Positions 62,343-64,000 of a DNA stretch of 64,000 nt are shown here, one piece after another. Position 1 is the first letter of the stretch. Each line of letters opens with the position of its first letter. This DNA comes from Demequina sp. NBRC 110054 (lineage in GTDB: Bacteria > Actinomycetota > Actinomycetes > Actinomycetales > Demequinaceae), in contig NZ_BBRK01000004.1 in the NCBI RefSeq assembly GCF_002090115.1, positions 1,736,001-1,800,000 on the forward strand. The letters run 5' to 3'. The notes beneath the pieces are model-generated. The model was not told the origin of the DNA and ran no database searches. It saw nothing but the letters and a program-made list of their open reading frames with translations. Both the position numbers and the translations under genes were made by a program.

Positions 62343-63904
62343 CACGCGTCCTTCCTGAACATGCCGAGCATTCGGTAGGTCACGAGGAAGCCACCGAAGA
62401 TGTTGATGCTCGCGACGGCTGCGGCGATGAACGACAGCGTGGCCACGAGGGGGTCGGCCGAGCCGATCTGGAGCAGCGCGCCTACCAGGATGATCCCGGA
62501 GATCGCGTTGGTCTGCGCCATCAGCGGGGTGTGCAGCGAGTGCTTGACGTTGCTGATGACATAGAAGCCGACGATCACCGCGAGCGCGAACACCGTGAGG
62601 TGCTGGACCGTCGCGGAGTCGGCGAACGAGAGGAGCAGGAGCGACGCGACGGCGCCGAGGCCGTAGCGCATGTTGCGTCGCTTGGCCTTCGCCTCGGCCT
62701 CGGCCGCGGCGACGCGCGCCTGCTCGGCCAGTTCCTCCTCGGTGGGGCCGGCGGGGACCGCGGGCGTGGGCGCCGCGGCGGACACGGACACGGCGGGCGG
62801 CGGCCACATGACCTCGCCCTGGTGCGCGACGGTCATGCCGCGCTGGACGACGTCGTCGAGATCCAGGACCATCGCGCCGTCCTTGGCCGGCGTGAGCAGG
62901 GCCATGAGGTGCACGATGTTGGTGCCGAACAGCGTGGACGTGTGGCGGGGCATGCGGCTCGTGAGGTCGCTGTAGCCGACCACCACTACGCCGTTGTCCG
63001 TCGTGATCGTCTTGCCAGGCACGGTGAGCTCGCAGTTGCCTCCGCCCGAGGCGGCGAGGTCCACGACCACGGAGCCGGGCTTCATCGACGCGACCATCTC
63101 GGCGGTGATGGTCGTCGGCGCCGAGCCGCGCACGAGCGCGGTCGTGATCACGACGTCGGCGTTCGCCGCCTCCTTCGCGTAGACGTCCATCGCGGCGGCC
63201 TGCTGCTCCTCGGTGAGGGGCTTCGCGTAGCCGTCCGCGCTGATCTCCTGCTGCGCCTCGGGCGCGACGACGAACTCGCCGCCCATCGAGCCGATCTGCT
63301 CGGCGACCTCGGGTCGCACGTCGAAGGCGCGCACCTGGGCGCCGAGCGAGCTGGCGGCACCGATCGCCGCGAGTCCGGCTACTCCCGCGCCGATGACGAA
63401 CACGGTCGCGGGGCGTGTCTTGCCCGCCGCCGTGACCTGGCCGGTGAACATGCCGCCGTAGGCCTCGGCCGCCTCGATCACGGCGCGGTAGCCGGCGACG
63501 TTGGACATCGTCGAGAGCACGTCGATCGACTGCGCGCGAGAGATGCGCGGCACCGCGTCGAGCGCGAGCGCGGTCACGCCCTTCTTCGCGAGCGCGGCGA
63601 GAAGCTTCTCATTGGACTGCGGCGCCATCGTCGCGACGAGCGTCGCGCCCTCACGGAGCTGCTTGATCTGCGTGGCCGTCGGCGCGTTCACGCACGTGAC
63701 GATGTCCGCCGCCCATGCGTCGGCCGCGGCGACGAGCGTCGCCCCTGCCTCCACGTACTGCTCGTCAGGGAAGGACGCGCCCTTGCCTGCGCCCTCCTGC
63801 ACGAGCACCTCGTAGCCGAGCTTGATCAGCTGCGCGACCGAGGCGGGACTGGCCGCGACCAGCCTCTCGCCGCGGCGGGTCTCTGCCGGGACCCCTATCT
63901 TCAT
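62342..63904 (-). CDS. pntA: NAD(P) transhydrogenase, alpha subunit
   Basis: 520 residues, the full-length fused form. The NAD-binding domain I (1-380) has [42 protein letters not shown] and [13 protein letters not shown]; three to four C-terminal membrane segments (about 405-515, [36 protein letters not shown]) complete it. The start follows GGATCGACG. In many actinobacteria alpha is split in two genes; here it is one. Confidence 0.96.
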   Translation of the reverse strand: MKIGVPAETRRGERLVAASPASVAQLIKLGYEVLVQEGAGKGASFPDEQYVEAGATLVAAADAWAADIVTCVNAPTATQIKQLREGATLVATMAPQSNEKLLAALAKKGVTALALDAVPRISRAQSIDVLSTMSNVAGYRAVIEAAEAYGGMFTGQVTAAGKTRPATVFVIGAGVAGLAAIGAASSLGAQVRAFDVRPEVAEQIGSMGGEFVVAPEAQQEISADGYAKPLTEEQQAAAMDVYAKEAANADVVITTALVRGSAPTTITAEMVASMKPGSVVVDLAASGGGNCELTVPGKTITTDNGVVVVGYSDLTSRMPRHTSTLFGTNIVHLMALLTPAKDGAMVLDLDDVVQRGMTVAHQGEVMWPPPAVSVSAAAPTPAVPAGPTEEELAEQARVAAAEAEAKAKRRNMRYGLGAVASLLLLSFADSATVQHLTVFALAVIVGFYVISNVKHSLHTPLMAQTNAISGIILVGALLQIGSADPLVATLSFIAAAVASINIFGGFLVTYRMLGMFRKDA

Positions 63905-64000
63905 CGTCGATCCTTGTCCGCCGCCGCGTGACCGACCGCCGATGGCGCGGCGAGGGTCCGGGGCGACCAGTGCGTCGGCCGACCGCCCGCGTGGAGCGGG
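63905..64000. other. Upstream region of pntA, cut by the window end
   Basis: 96 bp. It contains the pntA ribosome-binding site. I see no gene, palindrome or clear promoter. Confidence 0.4.

Overview
The window is high-GC chromosomal DNA (about 70% G+C by eye) from an actinobacterium, most likely Micrococcales of the Cellulomonas/Demequina type. The evidence is the prfB-ftsE-ftsX-smpB block, the clpS-DUF2017-murI-MBL-rph-rdgB block, tRNA-His beside orn, a tmRNA tag reading ADSKRTDFALAA, and many start codons placed 6-8 nt after a TANNNT -10 box (leaderless mRNAs). The family is an inference. I see no phage, insertion sequence or CRISPR. Genes are densely packed on both strands.

Layout. 1-5.3 kb: a TDT/SLAC1-type exporter, an OFA-family MFS carrier with a 49-residue partner missed by ORF callers, and bifunctional adhE. 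5.3-10.6 kb: release factor 2, then an ftsE-ftsX-M23 peptidase division operon and smpB. 10.6-12.5 kb: a DUF2207 membrane protein. 12.5-21.8 kb: a sulfatase, a radical-SAM anaerobic sulfatase maturase, a TetR regulator and two GH3 glycosidases, one with swapped domain order. The same inverted repeat lies 21 bp before an ATG in front of both the sulfatase leader and the first GH3 gene, so this looks like one TetR-controlled sulfated-glycan locus. 22-25.6 kb: an MMPL exporter divergent from its TetR gene around a 32-bp palindrome. 25.6-29 kb: nucleoside phosphorylase, ssrA, CorA and a formate/nitrite channel. 29-33.4 kb: an orphan class III aminotransferase and the metNIQ importer. 33.5-40 kb: a fatty-acid desaturase, a GGDEF-EAL protein, a Ca2+/cation antiporter and an ABC exporter. 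40-45 kb: the conserved housekeeping block, ending in a 30-bp tandem hairpin repeat. 45-51 kb: thioredoxin under a CsoR/CstR-like site, tRNA-Leu, an EAL protein, Bcp, a 1260-residue membrane protein and tRNA-Lys. 51-56 kb: a LURP-one protein and an osmoprotectant ABC importer whose binding protein is circularly permuted. 56-64 kb: tRNA-His, orn, a YtrA-type GntR/ABC operon, an old yellow enzyme, TetR and pntAB.

Together the genes suggest a facultative anaerobe that ferments to ethanol (AdhE), moves short organic acids (OFA carrier, FNT channel, TDT exporter), balances NAD(P)H with PntAB, and matures a Cys-type sulfatase without the oxygen-dependent route.

The strongest unexplained signals are a dispersed 9-10-bp word (GGGACGATGC), far more frequent than composition predicts and concentrated between genes; two 95-97-bp intergenic elements with inverted termini; identical ATACCC-N4-GGGTAT sites before the TDT exporter and thioredoxin; and two proteins with permuted domain order.
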